Below are positions 1 through 10,230 of a stretch of 47,432 nt of DNA, piece after piece. Below the pieces are notes generated by a model that was not told the DNA's origin, did no database searches, and was given only the letters and a program-made list of their open reading frames with translations. The stretch's first letter is position 1, and the number at the start of each line of letters is the position of its first letter. Both the position numbers and the translations under genes were made by a program. Source of the DNA: Acidobacteria bacterium RIFCSPLOWO2_12_FULL_68_19 (GTDB taxonomy: Bacteria; Acidobacteriota; Vicinamibacteria; Vicinamibacterales; UBA2999); NCBI GenBank assembly GCA_001767525.1, contig MELF01000019.1:16160-63591 (forward strand), written 5' to 3'.

Positions 1-30
1 GCGTTGGGCGTTGGGTGTTGGGCGTTGGGC
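1..30. repeat. G-rich heptad array (GGGCGTT)n
   Basis: Four GGG runs, each separated by four bases (CGTT, TGTT, CGTT), give a strict 7-bp period. The array sits just past the stop of the topoisomerase gene and may continue beyond the window edge. The spacing fits a potential G-quadruplex on the plus strand. Similar arrays lie at 7747-7785, 31065-31131 and 31799-31853. Confidence 0.8.
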
Positions 31-34
31 GTGA

Positions 35-2424
<2,390 letters not shown>

Positions 2425-2425
<1 letters not shown>

Positions 2426-3825
2426 CAGCTCTCGGGTGCGAACATCTTACCGGGGTTCATGAGGTTGTGCGGGTCGAGCGCCCGCTTGATCGCTCTCATC
2501 ACGTCGAGCGCCGCGCCGTGCTCCTCCGCCAGGTAGTCCATCTTGCCGATGCCGACGCCGTGTTCGCCGGTGCAGGTGCCCCCCATCGCCTGCGCCAGGC
2601 GGATCAGGCGGCTGTTGACCTCGCGCGCCGCCGCGAGCTCCTCCGGGTTCTCCGGATCGATCACGAAGACCAGATGGAAGTTGCCGTCGCCGACATGACC
2701 CATGAGCGGCGCGACCAGGCGCGAGGCCTGCACGTCGCGCCGCGTCTCGAGGATGCAGTCGGCGAGGCGCGAGATCGGCACGCAGACGTCGGTCGTCCAC
2801 GGCTTCGCGCCCGGCCGCAGCGCCACCGCCGCGTAGAACGCGTGGTGGCGCGCCTGCCACAGCCGTGTGCGCTCTTCGGTCGTCGCGGCCCACTGGAAGC
2901 CCGAGCCGCCGTGGTCGGCCGTGATCTCCTGGGCGGTCTGCGCGTGTTCGGCGACGGCGGCGGCGCTCGTGCCGTGGAATTCGAAGAAGATCGTCGGCTT
3001 GAGCGGATAGGCGAGGCGCGAATAGCGATTGACCGCGTCGATTTGCGCCTCGTCCAGCAGCTCGATCCGGGCCACCGGGACGCCGAGCTGCATGATCGTG
3101 ATGACGCTCTCGACGGCGCCTTCCATCGTGTCGAACTGGCAGACGGCCGCCGAGACCGCGTCGGGCAGGCCGTAGAGACGCAGCGTGGCTTCGGTGATGA
3201 CGCCGAGGGTCCCCTCGGAACCGACGAACAGCCGCGTCAGGTCGTACCCCGACGACGACTTGCGTGCGCGGCCGCCGGTGTGGATGACGCCGCCGCCAGC
3301 CAGCACGACGGTGAGCCCGAGGACGACCTCACGCATGGTTCCGTACCGAACCGCCGTCGTGCCCGAGGCCCGCGTGGCGGCCATCCCGCCGATCGTGGCG
3401 TCGGCGCCAGGATCCACCCAGAAGGAGACGCCCGTGTTGGCCAGCGCCTTGTTGAGTTGCCGGTGCGTGACGCCAGCCTCGACGTGGCAGTCGAGGTCCT
3501 CGACGCTGACCCGCAGCACGCGGTTCATGCGCGACAGGTCGATCGACACGCCGCCGTGGATGGCGTTCACGTGTCCCTCGAGCGAGGAGCCGATGCCGAA
3601 CGGCACCATCGGCGCCCCGTACCGCCCGGCGATCCGCACGATCGCGCTGACCTCCTCGGTGCTGACCGGGAAGACGACCGCATCCGGCGTTCCGGGCGCG
3701 TGCCACGACTCGCCGTGGCTGTGGTGCTCGAGTTGGGTGGGATTGGACGTCGCGCGGTCGCCCAGCAGGGCCCGGAGCTCGGCCACGAGCGCGGCGCGGG
3801 CGTCCTCCGACAGAACCGAAGCCAT
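2425..3825 (-). CDS. FAD-linked oxidase, GlcD / D-lactate dehydrogenase family
   Basis: A 466-aa flavoprotein of the glycolate oxidase GlcD / D-lactate dehydrogenase group, which oxidises 2-hydroxy acids. The PCMH-type FAD-binding domain (about 45-215) has [11 protein letters not shown] and, later, SEGTLG. The C-terminal oxidase domain has GHVGDGNFH at 376-384, GEHGVGIGK at 420-428 and the terminal [12 protein letters not shown], as in the family. The length is typical. The substrate (D-lactate, glycolate or other) cannot be fixed from sequence, and no GlcE/GlcF partners are nearby. The stop overlaps the start of the topoisomerase gene. A TAATAC hexamer 7 nt before the ATG suggests a leaderless message. 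Confidence 0.9.
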
Positions 3826-3832
3826 CAGCGAT

Positions 3833-3839
3833 GTATTAT
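3833..3839. promoter_or_regulatory. Overlapping divergent -10 elements
   Basis: Read on the minus strand, TAATAC (3833-3838) lies 7 nt before the oxidase ATG. Read on the plus strand, TATTAT (3834-3839) lies 12 nt before the DUF2461 ATG at 3852. The two hexamers share the same bases, so polymerase bound in one direction would exclude the other. No good -35 was seen for either. Confidence 0.45.
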
Positions 3840-3851
3840 CCGATGCTTGTC

Positions 3852-4625
3852 ATGGCTTCGCCGTTCACGCCGAAGACGCTGGCGTTGTTGCGCGGGCTCA
3901 AACGCCACAACGACCGCGAGTGGTTCCGCAGCCGCAAGGAGCAGTACGAGACGCACGTCCGCGGGCCGATGGTGCAGCTGCTCGCCCGGCTGGCCGTGGA
4001 CCTGCCGGCCTTTGCGCCCGAGCTCATCGCCGATCCGCGGGTGTCGCTCTACCGCATCTACCGCGACACGCGGTTCAGCGAGGACAAGCGTCCGCTCAAG
4101 ACGCACATCGCCGCGCATTTCCCCGCCCGGGGCTTCGCCCGCAACGAGGGCGCCGGTCTGTACCTCGAGGTGGCGTCGGCCTGGGTCTGGATTGGCGGGG
4201 GCCTCTACAGGCCCGCGTCGGCCGACCTGCGGGCCATTCGCGAGCACATCGCATCGCATCACCGGACGCTGCAGCGGATGGTGACCTCGCCCGCGTTCCG
4301 GCGCGCCGTCGGGACGCTCGAAGGGGAGCGGTTGTCGCGGATTCCTCTCGGCTTCCCGAAGGATCACCCCGCGGCCGAGTACCTCCGTTTCAAGCAGTTC
4401 CTCGCCGGCTGCGAGTTCGAGGCCGAATTCGCCGTGAGCCGGCGGTTCTACGGCACCGTCCTCACCATCTTCCGGGCCGTGGCGCCGCTCGTGCGCTTCC
4501 TCAACCGGCCGCTGCTCGACTCCCGCCGGAAGGTCACGCCGGCGCTGCCGGTCGAGGACGGAGCGCGTCTGCCAGATCTCCGGCCAGACGGTCGGCGTCG
4601 GAGGGATCCAGCGTCGCCGTGGTAA
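3852..4625 (+). CDS. DUF2461 (TIGR02453) family protein
   Basis: A 257-aa cytosolic protein of the DUF2461/TIGR02453 family, whose biochemical function is unknown. Family features seen are the N-terminal F-T-P-K-TL-LRGLKRHNDREWF block, the basic YRIYRDTRFS-DKRPLKTHIAAHF block, and GAGLYLEV followed by an aromatic-rich GGGLYRP segment. I chose the third in-frame ATG because the TATTAT -10 overlaps the codons before it; an ATG at 3843 would add three residues. The 3' end runs 92 bp into the convergent MocR-type gene, so the last ~30 residues, beyond the usual domain, are Arg-rich and probably not structured. The pair is convergent with no terminator between them. Confidence 0.85.
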   Translation: MASPFTPKTLALLRGLKRHNDREWFRSRKEQYETHVRGPMVQLLARLAVDLPAFAPELIADPRVSLYRIYRDTRFSEDKRPLKTHIAAHFPARGFARNEGAGLYLEVASAWVWIGGGLYRPASADLRAIREHIASHHRTLQRMVTSPAFRRAVGTLEGERLSRIPLGFPKDHPAAEYLRFKQFLAGCEFEAEFAVSRRFYGTVLTIFRAVAPLVRFLNRPLLDSRRKVTPALPVEDGARLPDLRPDGRRRRDPASPW

Positions 4626-5850
4626 TGCGAATCGCCGGCGCCGATCGCAGCCGAAAGCGCTCGCCCGGCGCCACTGCCCATCCCCGATCGCCCATGGCCC
4701 GGACGACCTGGCTCTCGTTCGCGACAGGGACCCAGACGTTGAAGCCGGACTGGCCGCGAGAGGGAATGCCCCGGGCCGAGAGCGCCGCCCGCAGCGCCGT
4801 GCGGCGGGCGGTGTAGATGTCTGCCGCCCGGGCACACCGCCGGCCGCTCGACGGATCGGACCAGAGGGCCAGGGCGAGCCGCTGCAGCAGGTGGCTGACC
4901 CACCTGGCGCCGAGCGCCTGGCGTCCGTTCACCCGCGCCACCGTGACCTCGTCGCCTGCCAGAAGCGCCACCCGCAGATCGGGACCGAGGAACTTCGACG
5001 TCGACCGGATGACCGCCCACGGCGCCTCGCCGCCGCCGCGCAGCGTGACGGCGCGGGCGCCGGCAACGGGACCGACGTAGTCGTTCTCAATCAGCGCGAC
5101 CTCCGGAAACCGGTGAAGCGTGCGCCGCAGGAGCTGCGCGCGGTCGGCGGTGAGCGCCGCGCCGGTCGGGTTCTGGGCCCGTGGAGTCACGATCACCGCG
5201 CGGCATCCACGGCCGAGCGCCTCCGCCGCCGCTTCGGGCACCAGCCCCTCGTCGTCGATGGCGACCGGCGCCGGAACCCAGCCGGATGCGGAAATCAGGT
5301 CGAGGATTCCCGGAAACGACGGGTCCTCGACGGCCACCCGATCGCCCGCGCGCAGGTATTCCCGGAGCACGCGCTCGATGCCGTCGAGCGCGCCGCTCAC
5401 GACCGCCATGGCCCGCGCGGCGATGCCGTCCGCCTCGAACTCGGCGGCGGCAAACCTGGCCAGTCCGCGGTCCAGTCCGGGCGCGCCGTACAGGACGTGT
5501 GCGCTCCCGGCCATCCGCAGCGCCGGGTCGAGCGGAGGCAGAAACGCCGGGTCGGGATTGCCCGAGGCGAGATCCATCGTGCCGAGCGGTATCGCGGCGC
5601 GTGGCACTGCCGTCGCCGAAGGGGGAGGCGGTCCCGAGACCACGCGCGTGCCACGGCGGCCGCGGCCGGCCACCAGGCCGCGCGCCCGAAGCTGCTTGTA
5701 GGCGGCGGCCACCGTGGCCGGACTGACGCGGAGGCGCCCGGCCAGTTGGCGGACAGGCGGCAGCGCGGCGCCGGCCGCCGTCCCGCCGGCGTGCAGCTGG
5801 CGTTCGAGCGAGGCGGCAATCGCCACGGCGGTGCGTCCGACGACGCGCAT
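4534..5850 (-). CDS. MocR-type regulator (GntR HTH plus aminotransferase-like domain)
   Basis: A 438-aa MocR/PdxR-type transcription factor. The N-terminal winged helix of the GntR type (about 8-70) includes LPPVRQLAGRLRVSPATV and the wing GRGRRGTRV. A fold-type I aminotransferase domain (about 90-430) follows, with EDPSFPG, PRAQNPTG, ENDY and the PLP Schiff-base lysine K286 in STSKFLGPDLR. Members usually sense PLP or amino-acid adducts and control vitamin B6, GABA or amino-acid genes. Here the only divergent gene is a MutS-like ATPase, so the target is unclear; autoregulation is likely from the promoter layout. It overlaps the convergent DUF2461 gene by 92 bp. Confidence 0.92.
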   Translation of the reverse strand: MRVVGRTAVAIAASLERQLHAGGTAAGAALPPVRQLAGRLRVSPATVAAAYKQLRARGLVAGRGRRGTRVVSGPPPPSATAVPRAAIPLGTMDLASGNPDPAFLPPLDPALRMAGSAHVLYGAPGLDRGLARFAAAEFEADGIAARAMAVVSGALDGIERVLREYLRAGDRVAVEDPSFPGILDLISASGWVPAPVAIDDEGLVPEAAAEALGRGCRAVIVTPRAQNPTGAALTADRAQLLRRTLHRFPEVALIENDYVGPVAGARAVTLRGGGEAPWAVIRSTSKFLGPDLRVALLAGDEVTVARVNGRQALGARWVSHLLQRLALALWSDPSSGRRCARAADIYTARRTALRAALSARGIPSRGQSGFNVWVPVANESQVVRAMGDRGWAVAPGERFRLRSAPAIRITTATLDPSDADRLAGDLADALRPRPAAPA

Positions 5851-5864
5851 CTATGTTCTAGACC

Positions 5865-5895
5865 GTACTATATTTTGTACTATTACATTTATCAA
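5865..5895 (-). promoter_or_regulatory. MocR-gene promoter with direct-repeat operator
   Basis: On the minus strand a -35 TTGATA (5890-5895) and a -10 TATAGT (5867-5872) are separated by exactly 17 bp. This is the best sigma-70-like promoter in the window and lies in a conspicuously AT-rich island. The 7-mer GTACTAT occurs twice in direct orientation (5865-5871 and 5877-5883, 12 bp apart), overlapping the -10 and the spacer. Direct repeats are typical of MocR operators, so autoregulation is plausible. The same site may also affect the divergent gene at 5944. Confidence 0.65.
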
Positions 5896-5943
5896 TCACC
5901 GGTTCTTGCCAGGACTGGGCGCCTGTGCCGCCAAGCGGTCACA

Positions 5944-7740
5944 ATGGGTCCTGTGGCGGCCCCCGCCGACCAGTACCGCGCCCGTCTGGCTCGCCTCGAC
6001 GCCGCCAGCGACACGCTCTCCCGGCGCGACGCCCACCTGAGCTACGCGCGGCTCGTCGTCTTTCTGGCCGGTGCGCTCCTGGCCGTCGCCGGGTGGCGCG
6101 GCGCGCTTTCCCTCTGGTGGCTTACGGTGCCCACCCTCCTCTTCGGGGTGTTGGTCGAGCGCCATGACCGCGTCATCCGCGCCCGGGCGGCCTCGACTCG
6201 TTCCATCGCGTTCTACGCGCGCGGTCTCGCGCGCATCGAGGACCGCTGGGCAGGGACCGGTGAGCCTGGCGACCGCTTCCGGGACGATCGCCACCCGTGC
6301 GCCAACGACCTCGACCTCTTCGGCCGGGGATCGCTGTTCGAGCTCCTTTCGAACGCTCGAACCCGAGCCGGCGAGGAGACGCTGGCGGCATGGCTGACCC
6401 GCCCGGCCGCGCCCGACGAGATTCGCGTTCGGCGCGAGGCCGTCACGGAGCTGGCCGCGGCGCTCGACGTGCGCGAGCACGTGGCGCTGGCGGGCGCCGA
6501 ACTCCGCGCCTCGGTGGACACGGATGGACTCATCGCGTGGGCCGAAGGCGCCCCGCTGCTCACGCGAGAGTGGCTGCGCGGCGCCGCCTGGGGACTCACG
6601 GCGGCCGTCGCGTCGGCAGCGGCCTACGCCCTGGCATCCGGCGCCTGGGGCCCGGTGAGCACGGCGCTGGTGCTGGTCGCGCTGTTCTCCATTCCGCAGC
6701 GCCCGCGGATCCAGCAGGCGCTCCATGCGGCGGGCGGTCCCGCCCGCGACCTCGATGTGCTGGCGCACGTGCTCGACGCGCTCGAGCGCGGACGCTTCAC
6801 CGCTCCGCGACTCGCCGCCCTTCGCACGGGCCTTTCCACCGCCGGCGTCCCTGCGTCGGCGGCGATTCGCCGGCTGCACCGCCTCGTCGAGCTGCACGAC
6901 TGGCAGCACAACCAGTTCTTCGCGCCGCTCGCCGCCTCGCTCCTCTGGGGAACCCATCTCGCCTGGGCGATCGAAGCGTGGCGCCGCCTTCACGGCGCGC
7001 ACGTTGGCGGCTGGCTCCGGACGGTGGGCGAGTTCGAGGCGCTCAGCTCGCTCGCCGCCTATCGGTACGAGCACCCGGACAACGTCTGGGCGGAGATTGT
7101 CGAGGGGCCCGCGCAGTTCGAGGCGACTGCCGTCGGCCATCCGCTCCTACCGGCCGCGCGCATGGTCCCGAGCGACGTGCGGCTCTCCTCCGACACCCAA
7201 CTGCTCATCGTCAGCGGCTCCAACATGTCGGGGAAGAGCACCCTGCTTCGAACCGTCGGCATCAACGCGGTCCTCGCGCTGGCCGGCGCACCCGTCCGCG
7301 CCGAGCGGCTGCGGCTGACGCCGGTGGCCGTCGGCGCGACGCTGCGCATTCAGGACTCGCTGCAGGAAGGGCGCTCCCGCTTCTACGCCGAGATCACGCG
7401 CATCCGCGTGCTGGCCGATATGGCGCGAGGGCCCGTTCCGCTCCTCTTCCTGCTCGACGAGCTGTTTCACGGCACCAATTCGCACGACCGGCTCGTCGGC
7501 GCCACGGGCGTCCTGCGGAGCCTGCTCGCCCGAGGAGCGATCGGCCTCATCACGACGCACGATCTGGCGCTCACGGCGATTGCCGATATCCTGGCGCCCC
7601 GGGCCGCCAACGTGCACTTCGCGGACCGCCTGGAGGGCGGCGAGATTCACTTCGACTACCGGCTGCGGCCGGGACCCGTCACCCGCAGCAACGCGATTGC
7701 GCTCATGCGCGCCGTCGGGCTCGACGTCGATCAGGAGTGA
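5944..7740 (+). CDS. Membrane-anchored MutS-like ATPase
   Basis: A 598-aa protein with a MutS domain V ATPase at the C terminus but no mismatch-recognition or connector domains. Two hydrophobic segments near the N terminus (about 36-50 and 56-71) predict membrane anchoring. A helical core resembling MutS levers follows. The Walker A is GSNMSGKS (425-432), followed by the MutS-type QEGRSRFYAEI segment, Walker B LLFLLDE (500-506) with FHGTNS, and the ITTHD switch. This architecture belongs to the uncharacterised MutS-related family found in Bacteroidota and Acidobacteriota. It is not canonical MutS, and a role in mismatch repair should not be assumed. It is divergent from the MocR-type gene. 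The start is the first ATG after the promoter region and has no clear SD. Confidence 0.85.
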   Translation: MGPVAAPADQYRARLARLDAASDTLSRRDAHLSYARLVVFLAGALLAVAGWRGALSLWWLTVPTLLFGVLVERHDRVIRARAASTRSIAFYARGLARIEDRWAGTGEPGDRFRDDRHPCANDLDLFGRGSLFELLSNARTRAGEETLAAWLTRPAAPDEIRVRREAVTELAAALDVREHVALAGAELRASVDTDGLIAWAEGAPLLTREWLRGAAWGLTAAVASAAAYALASGAWGPVSTALVLVALFSIPQRPRIQQALHAAGGPARDLDVLAHVLDALERGRFTAPRLAALRTGLSTAGVPASAAIRRLHRLVELHDWQHNQFFAPLAASLLWGTHLAWAIEAWRRLHGAHVGGWLRTVGEFEALSSLAAYRYEHPDNVWAEIVEGPAQFEATAVGHPLLPAARMVPSDVRLSSDTQLLIVSGSNMSGKSTLLRTVGINAVLALAGAPVRAERLRLTPVAVGATLRIQDSLQEGRSRFYAEITRIRVLADMARGPVPLLFLLDELFHGTNSHDRLVGATGVLRSLLARGAIGLITTHDLALTAIADILAPRAANVHFADRLEGGEIHFDYRLRPGPVTRSNAIALMRAVGLDVDQE

Positions 7741-7746
7741 ACGACA

Positions 7747-7785
7747 CTTGGGCGTTGGGCCTTGGGCCTTGGGCGTTGGGCGTTA
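7747..7785. repeat. G-rich heptad array TTGGGCn
   Basis: TTGGGCG and TTGGGCC units repeat with a 7-bp period between the convergent stops of the MutS-like and GcvT-like genes, running into the latter's stop codon. It has G-quadruplex potential on the plus strand and shares the unit of the arrays at 1-30 and 31799-31853. Confidence 0.8.
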
Positions 7786-8982
7786 CTGAGGCGGCGTCGC
7801 GGTCTTGCGCGGCGGATTGAAGAACGGCGTCTTCACGACGGTGGCGCCGACGTAATGTCGCGTCGCCTCGACGGTCACCTCGACCTCGACCTCGGTCCCC
7901 TCGGCAAAGAACGGCGCGTCGATGGTGGCCAGCGCGATGAGCCGTTTGAGCGTCGGCGACCAGGAGGTGGTGGTGGCGCGGCCGACCTGCTGCCCGTCGC
8001 GCACCACCGGCACGTGCGCGCGGGAGGCAGCCGCCGGCGCAACCGGCGCCAGCCCGAACCGCTCGTAGAGCGCCTCCACCTCCGGCCAGTTGACGTGCAG
8101 GCCGACGACCATCCTGGCCGGCCCGCGCCGCTGCTCGTCCGCCAGCGGCCCCTTCCCGACGAAGGGCCCCTTGTCCACGGTGACGAGGCGTCCGAGCCCC
8201 ATCTCGAACGGCGTGTACTTCTGCGACTCGACGAGCGCCTTGCGGCTGCTGTTGAAGTCGACGTCGATAAGCAGGAGCCCCGCCTCGACCCGCGCCATGT
8301 CGAGTGCGAGCATCCCCGCCGGCCGGATGTCGAACGCCTGTCCCTCGCGCATCAGCGCGTCCCAGACCTCCAGCGCCGACGCCGCCGGCATCCAGATCTC
8401 GTAGCCGAGGTCGCCGGTGTATCCCGTTCGCGACACGTCCACCGGCACGCGGCCGATCCGGCCGCTCGTCACATGGAAGTACCTGAGCGCGTCGATGTCG
8501 GCATCGGAGGCGGCGCGCAGCACGCCCGCGGCGGTCGGCCCCTGCAGCGCGAGGGCGGCCACCTGCTCGGAGCTGTCCTCGATCCGCACGTCGAGCCCGG
8601 CGGCGTTCTGCCGAAACCACCGCAAGCTGGGATCGGCAGAGGTCCACCGGAACGTCTGCTCGTCCAGACGCGTCACCGTCCCGTCGTCGATGACTTTGCC
8701 CTCCTCGTCGCACCACGGCGTGTACCACACCTGTCCGGCCGCCATCCTCCGCACGTCCCGCGTGATCACGCGATCGACGAGCCGGCTGGCGTCCCGGCCG
8801 GTGATGCGGTACTTGAAGAGCGGCGAGACGTCGATGAGCGCCGCGGCGTGGCGGATCGCGTGGTACTCGTGCTCGTGGTGCGTCTCGTAGGCGCTCACCG
8901 CGTAATAGCCCGACCACTCGCGGTAGCTGAGCGACTCGCACAGTGCGAAGGTGCGCGGATGGAACGCCGTCCCGATCGGCAT
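7783..8982 (-). CDS. GcvT-fold aminomethyltransferase family protein
   Basis: A 399-aa folate-dependent one-carbon transferase of the glycine cleavage T-protein / DMSP demethylase / sarcosine dehydrogenase superfamily. Seen are the N-terminal YEAL-like block (HEYHAIRHAAALIDVSPLFKY), the GRTGYTGD-type motif as SRTGYTGDLGYEIW, the folate-domain LDMARVEAGLLL and KYTPFEMGLGRLV, and a C-terminal barrel. The glycine cleavage partners GcvH and GcvP are absent here, so it may act on another N- or S-methyl donor rather than in the glycine cleavage system. A GATAAT hexamer on the minus strand (8989-8994) lies 6 nt before the ATG, which predicts a leaderless message. It converges on the MutS-like gene. 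Confidence 0.88.
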   Translation of the reverse strand: MPIGTAFHPRTFALCESLSYREWSGYYAVSAYETHHEHEYHAIRHAAALIDVSPLFKYRITGRDASRLVDRVITRDVRRMAAGQVWYTPWCDEEGKVIDDGTVTRLDEQTFRWTSADPSLRWFRQNAAGLDVRIEDSSEQVAALALQGPTAAGVLRAASDADIDALRYFHVTSGRIGRVPVDVSRTGYTGDLGYEIWMPAASALEVWDALMREGQAFDIRPAGMLALDMARVEAGLLLIDVDFNSSRKALVESQKYTPFEMGLGRLVTVDKGPFVGKGPLADEQRRGPARMVVGLHVNWPEVEALYERFGLAPVAPAAASRAHVPVVRDGQQVGRATTTSWSPTLKRLIALATIDAPFFAEGTEVEVEVTVEATRHYVGATVVKTPFFNPPRKTATPPQ

Positions 8983-9256
8983 GGGAGGATTATCTTACGC
9001 AGGCCGGCGCGACAGGGCCAGCGCAGATCGGTGCCGTCGCTTCGCACAATTGTTAGTGCGATCCTGCCTGCCACGGTCGCCCTGCTGCTTGCCGCCGTGG
9101 CGCACCTCATGCCGTTCGAGCCGCCCTCGACCTTCCTGTCGCCACCTTTACCGCGCGTCCCAGTGCTGTGGTTCCACTGTGCCGCGTCCGACCCGCCTCG
9201 CTGATGCCGCCGAGGAGCGTTTCTGGCTCGGCATTCACGCCGCCGAGAGGTTCTTC
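8983..9256. other. Intergenic region with palindrome
   Basis: No convincing gene is present. It carries the -10 of the GcvT-like gene (GATAAT, 8989-8994, minus) and an interrupted palindrome TCGCAC-N8-GTGCGA (9042-9061) that could be an operator or a hairpin. The rest is G+C-rich spacer leading into the nucleotidyltransferase remnant. Confidence 0.5.
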
Positions 9257-9364
9257 ATGGGAGAGGCCGAGATCCAGAAAGCGCTCGCCAAGCTCGTGCA
9301 GACGCTCGACGCGCATGGGATCCCGTACGCCATCGTCGGCGCCATGGCTTTGAACGAGTTCGGC
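9257..9364 (+). pseudogene. Truncated nucleotidyltransferase remnant (AbiEii/MNT-like N terminus)
   Basis: The first 36 codons after this ATG read as the N terminus of a nucleotidyltransferase-like protein: an amphipathic helix, then LDAHGIPYAIVGAMALN, where the GIPY-ALVGG-type strand normally precedes the catalytic GS and DxD motifs. At 9361-9365 the homology stops abruptly, and the following ~95 bp belong to a different gene family (HAF tail, minus strand). The catalytic Asp residues are absent, so the product cannot be active. The frame stays open to 9751 by chance. Confidence is in the remnant call, not in the precise family. Confidence 0.6.
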
Positions 9365-9456
9365 GATCGGCTGCCCGTCGAACGTCTCGCCTGTCAGCGA
9401 GGCCGTCTCGTCACCGCAGGCGATGCCGGTGGCGCTGGTTCGAAGTGGAGCACCAG
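9361..9456 (-). repeat. Duplicated 3' fragment of a HAF-protein tail
   Basis: About 96 bp closely match 10266-10362, the end of the neighbouring HAF-repeat gene, in the same orientation and with few mismatches. Read on the minus strand it encodes IACGDETASLTGETFDGQPI, the signature tail of that gene. The copy abuts the broken nucleotidyltransferase exactly where its homology ends, so this is a recombination joint. Confidence 0.85.
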
Positions 9457-9485
9457 CCGCGGATGGATCCGCCGTGCCGACGTGA

Positions 9486-9498
9486 ACTACACTGTAGT
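9486..9498 (+). promoter_or_regulatory. VapBC operator overlapping -10
   Basis: ACTACA-C-TGTAGT is a perfect 6-bp inverted repeat with a single central base. Its left half contains TACACT (9488-9493), a plausible -10 ending 7 nt before the antitoxin ATG at 9501. Binding of a VapB-type antitoxin here would occlude the promoter, the usual autoregulation of such operons, and the message would be leaderless or nearly so. Confidence 0.55.
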
Positions 9499-9500
9499 GC

Positions 9501-9797
9501 ATGCCGAGCAAGACCGAAGTGTACACGTGGCGCGTCTCATCGGCGACGAAGGCGAGCCTCGAGGAGACGGCCCGCGACACGAATCGAAGCGTCGCCCGAC
9601 TGCTGGACGACATCGTCGCACAGCACCTCAATGCAGCAGATCCTGCCAGCGAGTCGGAGGACGAGCGTCAACGCCGTCTCCACGCAAGAGCCGTCTGCTT
9701 TCTCGGATGTATCACGGGCCGCGTCACACGACGGAGCAGCCGCACGCGTGAACTCGTCAGGGCACGGCTGAGACGACGCCGGGCTCATGTACGTTAG
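9501..9797 (+). CDS. VapB-type antitoxin
   Basis: A 98-aa antitoxin of a type II toxin-antitoxin pair. The N terminus (about 5-42) has a ribbon-helix-helix pattern: the beta strand TEVYTWRV, then helices SATKASLEETARDTNRSVARLLDDIVAQHL. A basic C-terminal part (about 55-98) probably wraps the toxin. Its 3' end overlaps the PIN-domain toxin gene by 11 bp, the standard arrangement for translational coupling. The start is the ATG immediately after the palindromic operator at 9486-9498. The last 25 residues are unusually Arg-rich. Confidence 0.8.
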   Translation: MPSKTEVYTWRVSSATKASLEETARDTNRSVARLLDDIVAQHLNAADPASESEDERQRRLHARAVCFLGCITGRVTRRSSRTRELVRARLRRRRAHVR

Positions 9798-10206
9798 GGC
9801 CCTCGCCGATACCGGCGCGGTGCTGGCGTGCCTCGACCGGCGCGACCCGTGGCACGAACGGTGCCGGGATGTTTTCGACCAGTTTCGTTTGCCGCTATCG
9901 ACCTCGAGCGCCGTACTGACGGAGCTCTTCCACCTGCTGGGCGACCACGTGCGCGAGACGGATCTTGCGTGGGCCTTCATCCGATCGGGCGCCGTGACGG
10001 TGCTTCCGCTTTCAGACCGCGACTTGCCAGGGATCGAGGCGCTTATGGGCAAGTATCGCGACCGCCCGATGGACTTCGCCGACGCGACGCTGGTGCACCT
10101 GGCGCATCGTGAGTCTCTGACGACGGTCTTCACGGTCGACCACGACGACTTCGAGACCTACCGGGTAGGCGGACGCAAGCGGCTTCGGATCCTGCCGCCC
10201 AGGTGA
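9787..10206 (+). CDS. VapC-type PIN-domain toxin
   Basis: A 139-aa PIN-domain ribonuclease, the toxin of the pair with the preceding antitoxin. The acidic active-site residues are all present: Asp8 (LADTGA), Glu46 (LTELFH), Asp96 and Asp99 (MDFADATLVHLA), and Asp118 (FTVDHDDF). The length is typical for VapC. Family members cleave tRNA or rRNA; the target here is unknown. It overlaps the antitoxin gene by 11 bp and converges on the HAF-repeat gene with a 24-bp gap that holds no visible terminator. Confidence 0.9.
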   Translation: MYVRALADTGAVLACLDRRDPWHERCRDVFDQFRLPLSTSSAVLTELFHLLGDHVRETDLAWAFIRSGAVTVLPLSDRDLPGIEALMGKYRDRPMDFADATLVHLAHRESLTTVFTVDHDDFETYRVGGRKRLRILPPR

Positions 10207-10230
10207 CGGCGCTTCACCCCAATCCCACCT

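Noticed and set aside
7783-8982. Assignment as glycine cleavage T protein (gcvT)
   Set aside because: GcvH and GcvP are absent and the sequence fits the wider aminomethyltransferase superfamily; a specific symbol is not justified.
8951-9751. 266-codon plus-strand frame across the nucleotidyltransferase remnant
   Set aside because: Only codons 103-138 look like protein; the rest crosses a duplicated HAF tail and the antitoxin gene in another frame.
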